NCBI RefSeq assembly: GCF_014648095.1
Contig: NZ_BMQL01000006.1
Span: forward strand, 124,001-188,000
Direction: 5' to 3'
Source: Deinococcus ruber
Lineage (GTDB): Bacteria > Deinococcota > Deinococci > Deinococcales > Deinococcaceae
DNA length: 64,000 nucleotides
Numbering within the stretch: the stretch's first letter is position 1; every line of letters starts with the position of its first letter. The position numbers were made by a program, and so were the translations under genes. The notes beneath the pieces were generated by a model that was given only the letters and a program-made list of their open reading frames with translations, was not told where the DNA came from and made no database searches. This document shows positions 61,605 through 64,000 of the stretch, in pieces.

Positions 61605-63680
61605 GTGGCGCTCAAGCTCCTCCGTCTCCCCTCTCCCTGCCCGTTTGACGGTGCGCTGCCACCGCTGAGGGTCGATCCAGACTTTCTGTACCGTATTCCG
61701 CTGGCTGCGGCGCAGGTATTCACGGCGCTGCGCGGCACCCAGACGCTCTCTGAGACCGAAGACGTGCTGGACAGCTGGCCATTGGCCGGTCAGGCTCTCC
61801 TGGTCGCGTCGCCCACGCTGGAGCGCGAACGGCGGCGCGGCACGCTCAGGCCCAAAGCCGAACGCCAGATGCAGCGCAGTCTGCACCGCTATCTCATCCG
61901 GGCCAGCACCCGCAGCCTTCCTTTCGGCCTGTTTGCCGCCATCGGAAGCGCCACGTGTGCGCCAGTGGCATCCCAGCGCGTATCGCCAACCCTGGACGTG
62001 GCGATCAGTGCGCTGTCAGGCGCTGTTCAGCAGGCCCGCCCTGCTGTCGAGGCGGCGCTGCCACCGGACCTCCGCTGTTACCTCAATCCCACCGCGCAGT
62101 GGAAGAACGGCACACTGTCTTGGGAGGCCCTGACTGCTCCTGCCGAACGCTGCTGTCCATGCTCTCCCGCACTGCACAGCGTCTTGCAGGCATGCCGCGA
62201 ACCGGTCGAACTGGCCGAGTTGCTGGAGCAACTGAATCCCTCGCTGATCCGCGCCCTCCTGAGCACTGACGTTCTGCTCAGCGAGTTTCAGCCATTGCTC
62301 ACGGTCAGCCTGGAACACTCGGCCCGGCTCAACCGATTCTCGCAGCAAATTCTCGGCTCGGACGTGACTCAGGCAGCGCTTCGGCAGGCATACTCGCAGG
62401 CAGGCGCGGCGCAGCAGCTCGAACTGCTGCGCTCAGCTCTCACGCCTGCTACCGTGCCCGACGGAATGGTGCAGCGGACGCTGGCACTGGACGCCGTGCT
62501 GAGCGGCTGCGTTGCCGTGCCACCAGATGTCAGCGCCACGGTGCTGGAAGGCGTGCTGGCTTTGCGTGCAAGTCCGGTTCCTCAGCACCCCGACACCGCG
62601 CTGAATGACTTTCAGAACGCCTGGGGCGACCGTTTCGGAGAGGACTTCGGGCCGTTCGGAAGCGCACTGGCCCTGTGGCAGCAGGCAGAAGAGCGTGCAG
62701 CGTACCGGGAGCGGCAGCCGCACGCCGCCTCTGTGGATGAGCGCTGGACGGCCCTGCTGGACGAAACCACAGGCCCTTCCCTGTGCCTGACCGACGACCT
62801 GCTGACCAGCCTTTCGAATGCTGTCCTCAGCTGGCCGGACGAGTTCGATGTGCTGGGCTGGCTGCTGGCTGCCGATCTGCACGCACTCAGGCAGGGAGAG
62901 TACAGCGTGGCGCTGCTGGGGGGAAGCACGCCAGCAGCGGGACAGACGAGCGCGCGTAGCCGGGCCAGTCATCCGGTGTTGCCGGGTCCGGCGCAGCACG
63001 CGCGGCCTGGGCACATTCTGACCGCCCTGTGTCTTCAGCACGCTGCCGCCGCCGCCAACGACACGGCCCGCTGCTGGCCGGGCACATCCCTCGAACTGCA
63101 TGTGCCGGGTCATCCGTCGGTGCCCCGCTCCCGCAGAGTGGACGTGTCCCGGCTTCAGATTCGCTGCCGGGCAGGCCAGACAGAAGTATGGTGCGGCGAA
63201 CGCGGACAGTGCCTGCACCTGCATCTACCTACACTCACACGGGCAGACCAGCTGGGGCCGACCGCCCGGTTCCTCGTCCAGATCGCCCTTCAGCGGCGTC
63301 AGCCACCTCGCTGGCAGTGGGGGGAGTGTTCAGGGCGGCCTGTCCTTCCCAGGGTGACGCGGGGCCGCTGCGTGCTCAGCGCGGCCAGATGGCGCTTTCC
63401 GGACGCGTGGCGCACGGCGGGCGACCTCAGCGATCAGCAGTTGCAGCGCTGGTTGGACAGTGTGCAGCTGCCCGACCTGATACAGATTGGCCAAAATGAC
63501 CGTCAGCTCACGCTGGATCTCGGGCATCCAGTCCACCGTGACCTGCTGCGGGCCGAGTGGCGCAGCGGAGCTGCCAGCCTGCGTGAAGCGCTCGCCACAC
63601 CCGATCAGGCCTGGTTCGAGGGGGACGGCGGCCAGCGACACCTCTTTGAAGGTGTGTGGACGGTCCGCCGTGGAGCCTGA
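61605..63680 (+). CDS. Lantibiotic dehydratase, N-terminal (glutamylation-type) protein of a split LanB
   Basis: The 691-residue product belongs to the Lant_dehydr_N group: KAERQMQRSLHRYLIRASTR with SLPFGLFAAIGSA is the hallmark motif near residue 90. Members transfer glutamate from Glu-tRNA to Ser/Thr of a precursor (or, in the PEARL branch, add an amino acid to its C terminus). The elimination domain is missing and is encoded by the next gene, as in thiopeptide-type split LanBs. GTG 61605 follows GGAGG; the frame upstream includes the hairpin and is not coding. The sequence has many Cys and His. Confidence 0.85.
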   Translation: MALKLLRLPSPCPFDGALPPLRVDPDFLYRIPLAAAQVFTALRGTQTLSETEDVLDSWPLAGQALLVASPTLERERRRGTLRPKAERQMQRSLHRYLIRASTRSLPFGLFAAIGSATCAPVASQRVSPTLDVAISALSGAVQQARPAVEAALPPDLRCYLNPTAQWKNGTLSWEALTAPAERCCPCSPALHSVLQACREPVELAELLEQLNPSLIRALLSTDVLLSEFQPLLTVSLEHSARLNRFSQQILGSDVTQAALRQAYSQAGAAQQLELLRSALTPATVPDGMVQRTLALDAVLSGCVAVPPDVSATVLEGVLALRASPVPQHPDTALNDFQNAWGDRFGEDFGPFGSALALWQQAEERAAYRERQPHAASVDERWTALLDETTGPSLCLTDDLLTSLSNAVLSWPDEFDVLGWLLAADLHALRQGEYSVALLGGSTPAAGQTSARSRASHPVLPGPAQHARPGHILTALCLQHAAAAANDTARCWPGTSLELHVPGHPSVPRSRRVDVSRLQIRCRAGQTEVWCGERGQCLHLHLPTLTRADQLGPTARFLVQIALQRRQPPRWQWGECSGRPVLPRVTRGRCVLSAARWRFPDAWRTAGDLSDQQLQRWLDSVQLPDLIQIGQNDRQLTLDLGHPVHRDLLRAEWRSGAASLREALATPDQAWFEGDGGQRHLFEGVWTVRRGA

Positions 63681-64000
63681 CGGTGCGCTGTGGCTGGCAC
63701 TCCACCTGCGCTGGCCGCATCCCCGGCCCACCCACCGGGCGCAGGCAGACGCGATCCGGGCCGTGCTCGACCACCGTGCGCCGGACATCTGGCACTGGCA
63801 CCATCTGTGGCACGCGGACGGCGGGTTGCATCTCCGGCTCCGGCTGTGCTGCCGCAGCGCTGCCGGGCTGGAGCGGACGTGGGAAGCGTTGCAGGCCGCC
63901 GCACCACACATCGAGCGGGTCGCGTACCGACCAGACACCTGGAAGTTCAGCGGACCGCGCTGGATGCCGCTGTTTGAACAGCTGTTTCATTACAGCAGCG
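63670..64000 (+). CDS. Thiopeptide-type LanB C-terminal domain protein, partial
   Basis: An open frame from GTG 63670 to the window edge overlaps the end of the LanB gene by 11 bases. It encodes a start like that of SpaB_C/thiopeptide-type biosynthesis domains: ALWLALHLRWPHPRPTH, then HLWHADGGLHLRLRL (the PHLRLR-like motif), then PDTWKFSG. This domain removes the glutamate added by the N-terminal protein to give dehydro amino acids. At least 110 residues are present; the end lies outside the window. Confidence 0.75.
   Translation, partial: MEPDGALWLALHLRWPHPRPTHRAQADAIRAVLDHRAPDIWHWHHLWHADGGLHLRLRLCCRSAAGLERTWEALQAAAPHIERVAYRPDTWKFSGPRWMPLFEQLFHYSS

Overview
This is high-GC bacterial chromosome from what is most likely Deinococcus or a close relative. 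That is inferred from several leaderless genes with a TANNNT box 5-7 bases before the start, the Deinococcus-like versions of LtrA, DUF2156, M55 peptidase and methyltransferase genes, and the large AAA/TPR regulators. No rRNA, tRNA, CRISPR array, insertion sequence or prophage was recognised. Most operons are tight, with many 4-base ATGA or GTGA overlaps.

Layout. 1-6.1 kb: the end of a GGDEF protein, an OmpR-type regulator, a decayed dihydrofolate reductase-like gene, an RNA ligase divergent from a duplicated-domain protein and an AbiEii-like nucleotidyltransferase, a DinB protein and a 5'-frameshifted GNAT gene. 6.5-9.1 kb: lactonase and cation/proton antiporter. 9.3-34.3 kb: a long co-directional signalling and metabolic region. 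It runs HAMP protein, histidine kinase/response regulator, seven small-molecule enzymes (two DJ-1/PfpI, a ThDP enzyme, SnoaL, MBL, GMC, VOC), an AGE-family protein, STAS, GlgX, STAS, and an HATPase-receiver-SpoIIE fusion. It continues with two MinD-like ATPases, two more HAMP proteins, a nucleotide-transporter-like MFS protein and a SET-domain protein. The AGE-STAS-GlgX-STAS-SpoIIE core matches, from memory, the icfG carbon-regulation cluster of Synechocystis. A partner-switching system coupled to carbohydrate metabolism is the natural reading, here extended with membrane and ATPase modules.

34.4-51.5 kb: LtrA, polysaccharide deacetylase, DUF2156 protein, and two related Ig-like lipoproteins flanking a giant BTAD/AAA/TPR activator. 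The two lipoprotein promoters share an identical repeat and -10 architecture. Then come a methyltransferase, a TetR regulator with operator palindromes at its own gene and at the adjacent quinone oxidoreductase, an M55 peptidase and a PAS-GGDEF-GAF-HD-GYP protein.

51.5-64 kb: a probable peptide natural-product (RiPP) locus. Two large activators with C-terminal winged-helix domains and two small Sec-type peptides precede a radical SAM/SPASM enzyme and a luciferase-like flavin enzyme. Divergent from these are two paralogous precursor peptides, a split lantibiotic dehydratase (LanB) and its separate C-terminal domain, which runs off the right edge. The shared divergent promoter carries four heptamer-like repeats in two 11-bp-phased pairs, as expected for a SARP-type activator. 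No transporter or protease of the cluster is visible in the window.
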